A DNA stretch of 64,000 nt from Mesorhizobium japonicum MAFF 303099 (GTDB taxonomy: Bacteria; Pseudomonadota; Alphaproteobacteria; Rhizobiales; Rhizobiaceae), in contig NC_002678.2 of the NCBI RefSeq assembly GCF_000009625.1, positions 310,001-374,000 of the forward strand, given 5' to 3'. The notes under the pieces are model-generated. The model made no database searches. It saw nothing but the letters and a program-made list of their open reading frames with translations, and was not told where the DNA came from. The position numbers were made by a program, and so were the translations under genes. Positions 16,235-25,538 of this stretch are shown here, one piece after another (within the stretch, counting starts at the first letter, position 1; every line of letters starts with the position of its first letter).

Positions 16235-17248
16235 TCAGGCTCCCAGCGACAGGGCTTTGCCGTAGTCGACCTGACGATATCCGTCGGGACGACGCGAAAC
16301 GGCATCGGGGCGGACCTTCTCGACTTCGCTGGCCATGAGGCCCAGCCGCATCGGTGCGTCGGCCGGCTCGCCTTTGTAGTGGAATTTCCAGAGGCCCATT
16401 TCCGGCGTGATGTCGGCCAGCCGTTCCTTGTCCTTCTTGGCATCGTCGTCGGACAGGCTGATCAGCTTGCCGCCGAGGCCGAACAGACCACCGGCCAAGC
16501 TGCTCGCCTGCGACATCTGGGCGTTGTAGGCGTCCATTTTCTGCTGATAGTTGTTGGCGATGATGCCGGCGTTGTCCGTCGTCGGAATGGTGCTCGGCGT
16601 GTAGGCGGCCGCTTGCGGGTTTGAGACCTGCGACCCGGAAAGCAGCGCCGTGATCTCGTTGATCGGCTGATTGCGGATCGCCTGACCTTCGGCAAAGGCT
16701 TGCCCATGGCCCTGCAAAATCAGTTGATCGGTCGCATCGTTGGCGTGCAGTGCCTGCTGCGTCATGGCGCGGTCATAGGCGGCCGAGCCCAATTTGATGC
16801 CCTGGTTGGAAAGCTGCGTCTGAAGCGCGTCGGATTGCTGGGCCAGGATCGGATCCAGCCGTTCCCTGCCGAGCTGCAACAGCCGGGACTCGGTCGCATC
16901 GTTCGAACCATCGAACGGGGTCGCCATGTACTTGTTGAGGAACGACGACTGGTTGTTGGCCAGCGTGCCGAGGTTCAACTGCGCCTTATCGGTCTGGTCC
17001 TTGATTGCCTGCTGGGCCGGCGAAAGCGTCGTCGTCGCCGTGCGCGTGGGGATCTGATAGGTCTGCCCGGTATAGGGGTCCTTGATCGATTGCGAGCCGT
17101 TGTTGGTATAAGTGATCGTGCCGTTGGGCCCGACCTGATCGGCATTGTTCAGATACGAATTCGCAACCGCCGTGGAAATGTTCGTACCGGTCGATGCCGC
17201 CGAGGTTTCCTTGGGATCTGGAGGTGTCGGTGCGCTAGGCTTGCCCAT
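16235..17248 (-). CDS. Virion protein with S74-chaperone-like C-terminus
   Basis: A 337-residue Gln/Asn-rich helical protein, likely structural. The last 70 residues (SDDDAKKDKERL, then FHYKGE and GLMASEVEK) resemble the peptidase S74 intramolecular chaperone that ends many fibre proteins. Here it is attached to a non-fibre protein inside the ejection-gene block. Similar genes occur in BcepC6B-like podoviruses (from memory). Confidence 0.65.
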   Translation of the reverse strand: MGKPSAPTPPDPKETSAASTGTNISTAVANSYLNNADQVGPNGTITYTNNGSQSIKDPYTGQTYQIPTRTATTTLSPAQQAIKDQTDKAQLNLGTLANNQSSFLNKYMATPFDGSNDATESRLLQLGRERLDPILAQQSDALQTQLSNQGIKLGSAAYDRAMTQQALHANDATDQLILQGHGQAFAEGQAIRNQPINEITALLSGSQVSNPQAAAYTPSTIPTTDNAGIIANNYQQKMDAYNAQMSQASSLAGGLFGLGGKLISLSDDDAKKDKERLADITPEMGLWKFHYKGEPADAPMRLGLMASEVEKVRPDAVSRRPDGYRQVDYGKALSLGA

Positions 17249-17681
17249 GAAACTTCCTCGTGAACCTGCTGTTGCGCCATTGGTCGTCAGTGAGCGTGAA
17301 AACGAAGCCGTCTTCGTCGCGGCCGCGCATGCGTTCGATAAGATATGGCGTGAAGCCGAAGGCCTTGGCGATCCGCACCATACGTTCGTTCCTGGCCGAC
17401 ACCTGAAGCACGACCATCTGGCAACCGATCTGGTCGAACGGGTACGAAAACATGATGTGGCGGACGTTCGCAGTCAGCCACCGCGGCGTCTTCGAAGCGC
17501 TCGAAATCTGGATCAGGCCGGAGCGCGGTTGCCAGTCATGGAACACCATGCCGGCAACCAGTTCGTCGTCGTCATCGAGGACGCCAATGGCCTTGCAGTT
17601 GCCAAAGCCGGCTTCACAGCCAGGCGTCATATCGGCGACGAACCGCGCGACTTCATCGCTATGGTCGAACAGCAGTTTCAA
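17235..17681 (-). CDS. GNAT-like acetyltransferase of the virion operon
   Basis: A 148-residue product with a GNAT-like order of strands and helices: a beta hairpin around AIGVLDDDDELVAGMVFH, then VVLQVSARNERMVRIAKAFGF as the C-terminal cofactor-site half. The canonical Q/RxxGxG/A loop is not clear. The same kind of gene occurs at this place in other podoviruses. Substrate unknown. It overlaps both neighbours by 4-14 bp. Confidence 0.6.
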   Translation of the reverse strand: MKLLFDHSDEVARFVADMTPGCEAGFGNCKAIGVLDDDDELVAGMVFHDWQPRSGLIQISSASKTPRWLTANVRHIMFSYPFDQIGCQMVVLQVSARNERMVRIAKAFGFTPYLIERMRGRDEDGFVFTLTDDQWRNSRFTRKFHGQA

Positions 17682-19264
17682 ACGACCACCGCGCCAACTT
17701 CATAGGTCATGTCGATCTCCACCAGTTCGGCATCGGGCGTTGGCGTGACGCCGCTCGTCACCTGAACCTGTGGGGCGATGATGAACCCGGATTGGCCCAC
17801 CGACGTCCATTTGGTCGTCACGGCCTTGACCCACCCGGCATCCCAGACGGCCTTGTCCCAAAGCCCGCTGTCCCAAGTGTCCAAGGTGACGTCATCGGGC
17901 GCCGATGGCGGTGGCGATGGCAAGGAAACCTGATAGTTCGTCGACACCGACAGCTTCGGAACGAACTTGCGGCTGGCGATGAACACGGTCCTGGCCATGT
18001 GGATGATCTTGGTCCGCGCGACCGCCTTCATATGGTCGAACAGGCCAACATAGGTGCAGACGTAGGGCATTCCGTCGTCGATGCCGCCTACCTCGCATTG
18101 CATGATCTTGCCATCCGAGGTGCCGAAATAGGCCCAGCCAGCGTGCAGGACCAGGCAACACGCATCCCAGCCGGTGTAATCCGCCCATGCCCCGGTTTGC
18201 AGGTTGACGACGAAGACCTTTCTGTCCTGTCCCGGGCTGGCAGGCAGCGCCACGATGCCCATGTTGAATTGCGGCCATTTCAGCAGCTCCCATGGCAGGA
18301 CGGTGCGCGCGGCGACTTCCTTGCGCCAATCTGGCTCGATGGCCCGCGTCACGCTGATCAGCGCAAGTGCCGCAGCGTCCTTCTGGATCGCCTGCGAGAT
18401 CGGGACAATGCCGTCGGCCATGCCCATCAACAGATCACCACCGGCCTGCATCAGGGCGCGCGGACCAAGCAGCGGTGACATGGCATAGCGACCGACGAGC
18501 GACCATGCCGTTGCATCGGCGGGGTTGGTCCCCTGGAAAACAGCAACCTCGCCGCGATCGGAGATGATCACGCATTTGGCGTCGATGCCACCGCCAGTCT
18601 CAAGCGACCAGGTTCCACCACACAGCACTGATCCGCCGTCCTGGAAGACGCCGGCCAATGAATAGGCCTGGGCAGTGCCCGAAATGCTGTCGACAGGCAG
18701 AAACCAGACATTCAGGGTGTTTTTCTGAACGAAGAACTGCCGGTTTCGATAGGTCCAGATGAAGGACAGCTGGTTGGTGTTGATCGAAGGCCCGAGCGCG
18801 GCAACCGTCGTCCACGTCGTGCCATCGAACTGGCGCATGCTGTCCGTGCCGTTGAGCGCTGAGAGGTAATAACCGCCCGGCGTCGGCATCTGCACATAGG
18901 AAAAATAGCCACTGGTGAGGCTGGTAACGACCGCCGTCGGTGGAACGGTTGGGCTGGCCGGCGTCGTGACATCGAAAATATTGGTGCCGTCGGCAGCGAA
19001 CATGAAGCTGCCGGCCGGCCCGTCGTACGACATCATGCTGACGACAGGGATTGTCCCTATCGTCGCATGCCTCGCCGCACCGCCGCGCAAGCGGATACCG
19101 GTGCTGGTCGGGAACCAGTTCTCCAGCACCTTGGCACCCTTTGGCCCGGCGGCGGCAAGGTTCTCATTGGAAATCTTGCCGCGCGTCGGCGCGGGGAATG
19201 TCATCGTGCTATGCCGTTGCTGGGCTTGCGCCTGCACCGGTACGCGGCGGAAACCGGCCCTCAT
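17678..19264 (-). CDS. Head-tail stabilisation or tail hub protein (P22 gp10-like)
   Basis: A 528-residue beta-rich protein with repeated W/Y-G blade-like motifs, fitting the beta-propeller-like packaged-DNA stabilisation proteins that close the portal channel and hold the fibres. A later start at 19204 (MTFPAPTRG) is possible; the 19264 start overlaps the upstream stop. It directly follows the adaptor gene. Identity is by fold pattern and gene order. Confidence 0.65.
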   Translation of the reverse strand: MRAGFRRVPVQAQAQQRHSTMTFPAPTRGKISNENLAAAGPKGAKVLENWFPTSTGIRLRGGAARHATIGTIPVVSMMSYDGPAGSFMFAADGTNIFDVTTPASPTVPPTAVVTSLTSGYFSYVQMPTPGGYYLSALNGTDSMRQFDGTTWTTVAALGPSINTNQLSFIWTYRNRQFFVQKNTLNVWFLPVDSISGTAQAYSLAGVFQDGGSVLCGGTWSLETGGGIDAKCVIISDRGEVAVFQGTNPADATAWSLVGRYAMSPLLGPRALMQAGGDLLMGMADGIVPISQAIQKDAAALALISVTRAIEPDWRKEVAARTVLPWELLKWPQFNMGIVALPASPGQDRKVFVVNLQTGAWADYTGWDACCLVLHAGWAYFGTSDGKIMQCEVGGIDDGMPYVCTYVGLFDHMKAVARTKIIHMARTVFIASRKFVPKLSVSTNYQVSLPSPPPSAPDDVTLDTWDSGLWDKAVWDAGWVKAVTTKWTSVGQSGFIIAPQVQVTSGVTPTPDAELVEIDMTYEVGAVVV

Positions 19265-19962
19265 GGCGTGATGATCCCAGGAAATGCCAGGTCGGTGTCG
19301 ACTGGTGTGCGCCCGCGACCGACAGCGATGATGTTCGAGCCCTTGTCGGCACCGGCGTAGACGGCCAAGGCGTCCTCGTAATTCGTCATGTCCTCAGCGT
19401 AGGCCTGCCCCTTGTTGGCCTTCCACTGCCAGATCATGCCGAGCTTCAGCACGCGCTCGTCGAGCCGGAAAACATCGTCATCGGCGGTGAAAGCGACCTT
19501 CGGCGCGCCATCCTTGTCTTTGATGATCTGGTTGGTGATGTAGTAGAATTGCGCCGTCGAAAGATTGGCCATCGCCGGCTTGATCAGGATCTGCTCGCCG
19601 ATCATCGTCCAGGCACCAATGATGCTGCGGAAATTCTGCACTGTGATGCCAAGCCATTGGTCAGTATCGGAATAGTGTGTGTAAGGCGCGAACGGACTTG
19701 CAGACGGCCAGACGCGTGCTTTCTTCAGCATGCGCTTGTAATCGGACGGGAAATTGAACCCGACCGTTGAGCCATCGCCTGTCAGCGTGCAGAGGGTCTT
19801 GAACTTGGTCCAGTCCCTCGTGTCGAAAGCGATCCTCTGCGCCATCTCATTCGAAAGCGCCTGCAACTCGACCAGTTCGCGGTCGGTCGCCGAAAAAACG
19901 GCCGTCGGCACATTCAGGCCGATGACCGGGCATACCTGCTGGATGACGCTGAGGATCGTCAT
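19261..19962 (-). CDS. Head-to-tail adaptor (P22 gp4-like)
   Basis: A 233-residue product: an N-terminal helical part (VIQQVCPVIGLN, ELVELQALSNEM) followed by a beta region with DYKRMLKKARVW. This is the pattern of podoviral adaptor proteins that bind the portal ring. The start overlaps no other gene. The end overlaps the next gene by 4 bp. Confidence 0.7.
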   Translation of the reverse strand: MTILSVIQQVCPVIGLNVPTAVFSATDRELVELQALSNEMAQRIAFDTRDWTKFKTLCTLTGDGSTVGFNFPSDYKRMLKKARVWPSASPFAPYTHYSDTDQWLGITVQNFRSIIGAWTMIGEQILIKPAMANLSTAQFYYITNQIIKDKDGAPKVAFTADDDVFRLDERVLKLGMIWQWKANKGQAYAEDMTNYEDALAVYAGADKGSNIIAVGRGRTPVDTDLAFPGIITP

Positions 19963-19968
19963 GGCGGC

Positions 19969-20796
19969 TTACGACGCCAGTTCCTTGGCCGCAGCGACCA
20001 AGGTGTCCCGGTTTGGATTGCCGCGCGGACGACTGCCGGTTTCCTTGGCGATGTAGACCTTCAGCGCTTCATCATCCATGGCGTCGATCTCTGCGAACGT
20101 CGGCGGCAGGACCGGCTCGAAATCATCCGGTTCGGGCTCGAGTTCGGCCGGCTCATCATCCTCCGGCTGTTCGTCGTCTTCGATTTCCTCGCCGGCCTTG
20201 ATGCGCTCACGCCTGGCGAGCGCCGCGTTGGTGAATTCCTCGCGCATGCGCCGCTCTTCGGCCAACTGCTGGGTCAGGATCGCGACCTGAGCGGCAAGGT
20301 TGGTCACGTCTGCCGAGCCTGCAGCATTGTCGATATAGGCCACCGCCTGGTTCTTCAGTTCGCGGCCGCCCATGCCGAGCTGCTTCAGCGGCATGCCGTC
20401 CAGTGACGCCAGCGCCTCGACGGTGTGGACGTTGAGCGCCTTCAGTTCGCGACGCTTGGATTCGGTGAGGAACGGCGCTTCGGACAGCGGCGTGCCGCCC
20501 ATCGGCTGGGCCACGCCGCTCTTATAAGCCAGATACTGCGCATTGTAGACCTGCGCATAGGTCATCACGCCGCCACCGTTCGCCATGCTTTCGCGGGTGG
20601 CGTTCGGCTCGGCATCATGCGCCGGAAAGGTTGCCCTGGTCTGCCGGTTGGCGGGAAACGTGATGTCGCAAACCTCGATATCCGTGAAGATCGGGCGCCC
20701 GGCTTTCTTGCTGGCGGCCTCGTCGGGCTGCGTGTGCGTGCGGAAAACGACGTTCGTGACGTTCGTGTTGGCCTGCGAATTCGTGTGCGCATTCAT
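19969..20796 (-). CDS. Structural-cluster protein with acidic tail
   Basis: A 275-residue product: disordered N-terminus, a helical core with a short helix-hairpin segment (LNVHTVEALASLDG), a coiled-coil around 170-200, and a very acidic linker before a C-terminal SAP-like helix pair. No firm family. AGGAAA precedes the ATG. It lies between the decoration and adaptor genes. Confidence 0.65.
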   Translation of the reverse strand: MNAHTNSQANTNVTNVVFRTHTQPDEAASKKAGRPIFTDIEVCDITFPANRQTRATFPAHDAEPNATRESMANGGGVMTYAQVYNAQYLAYKSGVAQPMGGTPLSEAPFLTESKRRELKALNVHTVEALASLDGMPLKQLGMGGRELKNQAVAYIDNAAGSADVTNLAAQVAILTQQLAEERRMREEFTNAALARRERIKAGEEIEDDEQPEDDEPAELEPEPDDFEPVLPPTFAEIDAMDDEALKVYIAKETGSRPRGNPNRDTLVAAAKELAS

Positions 20797-20824
20797 AGGA
20801 TTTTTTCCTGTCTGAGAGGTTGCA

Positions 20825-20855
20825 AAAACGAAAGCGGGACCCGAAGGCCCCGCTT
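20825..20855 (-). terminator. Terminator within the structural operon
   Basis: AAGCGGGACC (20832-20841) pairs with GGCCCCGCTT (20846-20855), with one mismatch, around a tetraloop. Read leftward it is followed by TCGTTTTT. It follows the capsid and decoration genes and likely makes capsid mRNA abundant relative to the downstream genes. Confidence 0.7.
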
Positions 20856-20877
20856 GGTTGTCGAAGGTGTCGAAGGG

Positions 20878-21420
20878 TTAGACGATCTGACCCTGCGCAT
20901 AGGGGTAGTTGATCTTGACGACCGCCAGGCCGGCCGCCGGGGTGCCGGTTGCCGTTTCATTGCGAGCGTTGACCACCTGTTTGCCGTTCGCCTGGGTAGA
21001 CGTCACCTGGCCGGAGCCAGCGAGATAGACCGGGCCAGGACCAGCGGCGAGCGTGCCGTTGGTTGCAACGACCGCCGAGCCGAAGAGCTGATACCAGCCG
21101 TACTGCCCGGCCACGTTTGCCGACATGGCAACCGCGAGCGGCGCATTGAGGTTGGCGGTCGACGGTGCAAGCGCCGTCTGCCAGGTCGGCGTGCCGGCGT
21201 TGGCGCCGTCAAAGGTGACGAGGGAACCGACGATAGTGCCGGCGACGCCGAGCAGATAGATGAACTCGCCGACGCCATACACGGGATCCTGTGCCGTGAT
21301 GATGTCGCCGAGCCAAGGGCCAGGAGAGCCGCGCCCGAGGGAAAGCGTGCTCGCCGTCGGGGCAATGGTGGAAGCGATCGGCGGAAGGCCGAGATACGGA
21401 GTGTGCGGAACATAAGCCAT
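20878..21420 (-). CDS. Capsid decoration-like protein
   Basis: A 180-residue beta-rich, Ala/Gly/Thr-rich product immediately downstream of the capsid gene with its own AAGGAGG site, and followed by a terminator. This fits a stoichiometric head decoration protein. No specific family is recognised. Confidence 0.65.
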   Translation of the reverse strand: MAYVPHTPYLGLPPIASTIAPTASTLSLGRGSPGPWLGDIITAQDPVYGVGEFIYLLGVAGTIVGSLVTFDGANAGTPTWQTALAPSTANLNAPLAVAMSANVAGQYGWYQLFGSAVVATNGTLAAGPGPVYLAGSGQVTSTQANGKQVVNARNETATGTPAAGLAVVKINYPYAQGQIV

Positions 21421-21432
21421 TTTCGGACCTCC

Positions 21433-22449
21433 TTAAGCGGCCGGATTGCTGTCGAAGAACTTCCACTGGAACAGCGGATTGACCATGGTCAGTTCGCCCA
21501 TGAAGCCGATGTACTGGACCACGGCGTCCTGGTTGATCGGGACCATCGCCTTGCCGATCTTGTTGAAGTTGCGTTCGGGGTGGTAGCGGACACGAAGATT
21601 GTCGGTGTCCAGTCCATAGGTGGTATTCGCCGGCATATTGGAGCCGATGCCACCTTCAAGCACGATGTCGGCCGAGCGACCGGCGCCGTAGTATTTCAGC
21701 GACGTGAAGCCCAGCTTGCCGAGGGCGTTCGTGTCATTGACGCGCTGGATGGCGACGGTGGCCGCGTCATAGGCCGCGTAGTGCTCGCCCGACATCAGCA
21801 GCATGTCAGCGGCTTTCTTGCCGCGTGCGCGCTGCGTCATGATGCGGTTGAGCATCGGGCGGACCGTGGTCGCCGTCACCTGGGTGCCGATGTCCACAGC
21901 GAACGAATTCGCATCGAACGACGACGTGCGCCAGATGGCGTTGGCGCCGCGATCGATACCGCCATAGGTGCCGGAGTTGTTCACGGTCGGAACCGCCAAC
22001 TGCATGCCGCCCAGCTCACGGCCGCCGAAGCGGGTGCCGTTGCCATGAAGCGAGATGTCGACCTCATCTTCCAGCTCGCTTTCGGCGGCTGCGATGTGGG
22101 ACTCCATCATGTCCATGATCTGGTTTTCGCCCTCGTTGTTCAGGATGTCCTCGTTGGAGAGGGTGACGGCGACCGCACACATTTTCGGCGTGTATTCGGC
22201 GTCGTTGAACAGCTCGGTGGGCACCGGGTTGAGGAACCCGAAACCGTTGTACCAGACCGCCGATCCCGTCTTCGTGTAGAGAAGACGCTCACGGATGCGC
22301 GGGCCGGAATACTCCCGGAAATTGCCCTTGCTCTGAAGCACGTGCAGAAGCGCGCACGAGTTGGAAACAAGGTCCTGGTAGCCTTGCGAGCGATCCTCAA
22401 GGGCCAGGGACAGAATTTCCTGATTTTTTTCGACTGAAGTAAGAGCCAT
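21433..22449 (-). CDS. Major capsid protein
   Basis: A 338-residue product with the pattern of HK97-fold capsids of podoviruses: N-terminal helices, a loop with IRERLLYTKTGSAVWYNG, a spine region around AESELEDEVDISLHG, and a beta-rich P-domain end. A near-perfect AAAGGAGG site precedes the ATG. It lies directly after the scaffold gene. Without a search I cannot say which capsid subfamily. Confidence 0.85.
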   Translation of the reverse strand: MALTSVEKNQEILSLALEDRSQGYQDLVSNSCALLHVLQSKGNFREYSGPRIRERLLYTKTGSAVWYNGFGFLNPVPTELFNDAEYTPKMCAVAVTLSNEDILNNEGENQIMDMMESHIAAAESELEDEVDISLHGNGTRFGGRELGGMQLAVPTVNNSGTYGGIDRGANAIWRTSSFDANSFAVDIGTQVTATTVRPMLNRIMTQRARGKKAADMLLMSGEHYAAYDAATVAIQRVNDTNALGKLGFTSLKYYGAGRSADIVLEGGIGSNMPANTTYGLDTDNLRVRYHPERNFNKIGKAMVPINQDAVVQYIGFMGELTMVNPLFQWKFFDSNPAA

Positions 22450-22474
22450 TTCGGCCCTCCTTTATGAACGCGGA

Positions 22475-23623
22475 TCAGCCGGTCTGGGCCATTGCCCGCC
22501 GGAGCGAATCCTTGATTGAGGTGGAAGCTCGCTTCGTCGCCGGGTCTGAGCCGGCCGAGGGCGCGCCTGTGACTGATTTCTGGCCCTTCAGGGTCTGAGC
22601 CTGAGGGTCTGGAGCGGTGCGCGTCTGAGGCGCTGCTGTAACCGATCTCGCTGCGGCGGGGTTGAGCCGTTCCGCCAGCGAATATGCTTCGGCCAAATCC
22701 TTGGTTTTCCCCGACTTGAGGAAAAAGGCGATGTCTTCCGCCAGCTCTTCGAACCGGGGATTGTCAGCCTTGAACTTTTCGACCTGGGCTTCGATGCCGG
22801 CGACATGCTGCTGCTGCATCGACGTGGTGACGCCGCCGACGCTCTGCTGAAGCTGTGCGACCTGCTGGCGAAGCTCGCGGATCGTGGCGTCGTTCTGGCT
22901 TTGCACCTGTTCCGGCTTCTGGCCGACCACATACGCGGCCAGGTCGCGCAGCGAAATGCCGGCATATTCGCAAACCTGCTGGATGCCCTGAAGCGGGTTG
23001 GTCAACAGGGTCCGTTCAAGATTGGTGTAGCGGGTCATTGCATCGCGCAGCGACGTGTTGTTCCGCTTCGCCAGATCGTCGAAGTCCTTTACCTGTTCGA
23101 AGGCCTCCGCAGAGACGCGGTGCTTCTCGATGCCGGCCTCAAGCTCGCGGATCGACCGGTGAACAGCGGCCTTGACCGGCTCCGGGGCTTTCTCCCATTC
23201 GGCCATAGCGGCGGCGTCGCTCTTGAAGCGTGCCGGCGCCTCATGATGGCTGGTCGCCTTCGGTTCGGCCCTCATGGTCGTGTCGGCCGGCTTTGCCGTG
23301 GTGGTGGTCTCTGCGCCCTTGGTTGGCTTGGGATCGGGCAGCGCGGCCTTGTCCGCCGGCTTCTCGCCCGTCTTCGGCTGAGACTGTACCGGCGCCGGCT
23401 TCTTGCCCTCGTCGCCTTCGTCGGCTTTCGCCTTTTCGGCGACCTTCGCTGCGGCCGCCTTCAGCGCCTCGCGGGTGGTCGGGGCCTTGTCGGCCTTCGG
23501 TTCCGGCTTGGCCTCGACCGTCTTCGGATCGGTGCTGATCGGATTCGGCGTCGAAACCGGTTCGGCGGCAACAGGGTTCGTCTCGGCGGGCGCCGAAGCG
23601 CCTCCGTTCATGTCGTCCATTGG
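22475..23623 (-). CDS. Scaffolding protein
   Basis: I start it at ATG 23623 (MDDMNGG), with CGGAG upstream; the frame is open from 23785. The 382-residue product is Pro/Ala/Lys/Glu-rich and disordered for about 150 residues, then strongly helical with Gln-rich coiled-coil segments, and ends in a basic helix, as phage scaffolds do. It lies just upstream of the capsid gene. Confidence 0.8.
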   Translation of the reverse strand, partial: PMDDMNGGASAPAETNPVAAEPVSTPNPISTDPKTVEAKPEPKADKAPTTREALKAAAAKVAEKAKADEGDEGKKPAPVQSQPKTGEKPADKAALPDPKPTKGAETTTTAKPADTTMRAEPKATSHHEAPARFKSDAAAMAEWEKAPEPVKAAVHRSIRELEAGIEKHRVSAEAFEQVKDFDDLAKRNNTSLRDAMTRYTNLERTLLTNPLQGIQQVCEYAGISLRDLAAYVVGQKPEQVQSQNDATIRELRQQVAQLQQSVGGVTTSMQQQHVAGIEAQVEKFKADNPRFEELAEDIAFFLKSGKTKDLAEAYSLAERLNPAAARSVTAAPQTRTAPDPQAQTLKGQKSVTGAPSAGSDPATKRASTSIKDSLRRAMAQTG

Positions 23624-23648
23624 ATTGCTCCGTCTGAGGGATTGCTGA

Positions 23649-23975
23649 TTATTGAGGCGAAACACGCTCGCCGCGGTCGAACCGGGCTTTTGCCTTTTGC
23701 ACCGTGTCCTTGATCGCCTTGCGGTCGACCTTGGGCTTTTGCCGACGGCGAAGACGCGCCGGATCATTGCCGACTTCCTCGACACCGGCCTGGCGATAGG
23801 TTTTCCGCAGTTCGGATTTCGAGGTGTAATACTTCCCGTCGAGCATCGATTGTGTCTCGGACATGGTGTCCGAATTGATCATCGGCGCCGACAATGCCGA
23901 CCGCTTCGGTTTGGCTGTCTCGACCTTGCGAAACACCTGCCGGCCATCGCCTAGGTCAAACCATGCGAATTCCAT
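23649..23975 (-). CDS. Small conserved phage protein
   Basis: A 108-residue product with an N-terminal F-x-DLGDG segment and a basic helical C-terminus (RLRRRQKPKVDRKAI). Such proteins occur between portal and scaffold genes in related phages. Function unknown. GGAG precedes the ATG. Confidence 0.65.
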   Translation of the reverse strand: MEFAWFDLGDGRQVFRKVETAKPKRSALSAPMINSDTMSETQSMLDGKYYTSKSELRKTYRQAGVEEVGNDPARLRRRQKPKVDRKAIKDTVQKAKARFDRGERVSPQ

Positions 23976-25175
23976 TCAGATATCTCCTGTGAGAAGCAGG
24001 ATCGCGACCGTTTCGTCTTCGGCCTCTTGCGCCAGCCGTGCCAATTCAGCCTGATATTCGGCGACCAGTTTCCGGATGTCGCGAAGCCGCGCCACGATGC
24101 CATCGGTCTTGATCTCGGCTTGGATGGCCCGTGCCATTTCCTTCAGGTCTGCCGGCTGCTCGGCTGGTTCGTCGGCTGCTCCGTTCGCTTTTCGGGCAGC
24201 TTTCCTGACAGCGTTGCGCAGTTTGTAGTGCGCTTCTCTTTTCGCCTGGTTGCGGGCCGCCGCGTGGTCTTCGCGCGGCTTGCCGTCGTGCATGTCGATC
24301 TGATTGACAGGCGGGAGAGGCTGAACGGTCCCCGTGATATTTGCGATGTAGCCGCCTGCGAGAGTGGCAGCGAGCGTACCGGTGATGTCTGGAGCACCGC
24401 CGGGCGTATAGGTGATGACGATGATACCTTGGCCGCCCGAGAGGTTCGATCTGCCGGCACCGCCACCATAGAGACCGCCGGAGCCGCCAGCGGTCGAAGC
24501 GTCACCACCGGCACCGGCTCCGCCGCCCGAACCGTGGGTCGCGTCCCATTCAGTGCCGTTGCCACCATTCCCGCCAACTCCCGGCGTGTCGCTGTCGTCC
24601 GGAGAGCCGCCACCGCCGCCGCCGCCATTGGTACCTGCCGCTCCGGGAAGCGCAGTGGCAGCTCCGCCAGCACCGCCGCCGGTCCCGCCGAAATTGTTGC
24701 CGCCGGCACCCCCGCTCGGGAAGCTGCTCGCAGCGCCTGTCGATCCCCCACCATTGCCGCCGCCGCCGGAACCACCACCGGAACCACCAGCCGCTCCGTT
24801 TCCATGAGGGCCGGCAGCACCACCCCCGCCGCCGTTTGCAAGTCCTCTGGCGCCGCCCGAATATTTTACGTCGCCAATGCCTGATGCTGCATCGCCTCCC
24901 AACGAAGCGCCGCCCGCCTTGGCTGCGCAGATCGAAGCCGCGAAGGTGGTTGCGCCGAAGAAGGTGTCGTTGGCGACACCGGAACTTGCTGAGCCGACCG
25001 AATAGTTTACCGACCCGCCAGGGGTCAGGGTGACATTGTTCTTCTTCGAGTAGGCGCCACCGCCAAGCAACCCAGCGCCGATTGTCTCAATCGAGTTGTT
25101 CGAATTGTTCCAATCAGCCGGAACCGTCCACGTTCCGGCGCCGGTCGTGGTCAGGAATATGACGGTTGCGGCCAT
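23976..25175 (-). CDS. Glycine-rich adhesin-like protein fused to helical tail
   Basis: A 399-residue product. Residues about 1-110 are beta-rich. Residues about 110-260 are almost pure Gly/Ala/Ser runs (many GGGG, GGAGG blocks), like the polyglycine sandwich of phage adhesins such as S16 gp38. Residues about 290-399 are charged helices with a coiled-coil. It lies between head genes rather than next to the fibre gene. A receptor-binding or head-fibre role is inference. Confidence 0.7.
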   Translation of the reverse strand: MAATVIFLTTTGAGTWTVPADWNNSNNSIETIGAGLLGGGAYSKKNNVTLTPGGSVNYSVGSASSGVANDTFFGATTFAASICAAKAGGASLGGDAASGIGDVKYSGGARGLANGGGGGAAGPHGNGAAGGSGGGSGGGGNGGGSTGAASSFPSGGAGGNNFGGTGGGAGGAATALPGAAGTNGGGGGGGSPDDSDTPGVGGNGGNGTEWDATHGSGGGAGAGGDASTAGGSGGLYGGGAGRSNLSGGQGIIVITYTPGGAPDITGTLAATLAGGYIANITGTVQPLPPVNQIDMHDGKPREDHAAARNQAKREAHYKLRNAVRKAARKANGAADEPAEQPADLKEMARAIQAEIKTDGIVARLRDIRKLVAEYQAELARLAQEAEDETVAILLLTGDI

Positions 25176-25178
25176 CGG

Positions 25179-25538
25179 TCAGGGATGCGTGATCGTGGCG
25201 CTGGTCAGGATGACGTTCTGACCCGATGCAATCGTCGTGCTGGTCAGAATGATGTCGGCCGCCGTCGTGCCGACCGTCAGCCCGGTGATCAACGCCGTTC
25301 CGCCAGAATTCTTGATCTGGGCTTTTGCGGCAGTGCCCGCCGCGCCAGATGCGACCGTGCTTGAAGCGAAGGTCAGCGTCCACACTGCGCCCGCAACCGA
25401 TCCACCCGAGCCGGAAAGCGTGAAAGCCGCCAGAAGCACATTGGAGGCATCGAGAATTTCCAGCGAGCCGGCGGCAACCTGATCGCGGATGGCGGTTAAC
25501 ACCGCCGTCTTGACCGCCGTGGCGAGGATGACGCTCAT
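25179..25538 (-). CDS. Small beta-rich structural protein
   Basis: A 119-residue Thr/Ser/Ala-rich beta protein without Cys or charged clusters. The start overlaps the portal stop by ATGA, so it is co-translated with the portal. It resembles small virion proteins of unknown role and may be a decoration or fibre-base protein. Confidence 0.65.
   Translation of the reverse strand: MSVILATAVKTAVLTAIRDQVAAGSLEILDASNVLLAAFTLSGSGGSVAGAVWTLTFASSTVASGAAGTAAKAQIKNSGGTALITGLTVGTTAADIILTSTTIASGQNVILTSATITHP

Noticed and set aside
11579..17681. Tape-measure and contractile tail genes of a myovirus or siphovirus
   Set aside because: No sheath, tube or tape-measure pattern; the large genes instead fit podoviral ejection proteins, one with a muralytic domain.
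20425..22437. Long plus-strand open frame of 670 codons
   Set aside because: It is a shadow of the capsid, decoration and 275-residue genes on the minus strand. Its Arg/His-rich, low-complexity composition is typical of high-GC antisense frames.
24140..25100. Plus-strand Pro/Ala-rich protein frames
   Set aside because: They are antisense of the glycine-rich domain (GGN codons read as NCC), not independent genes.
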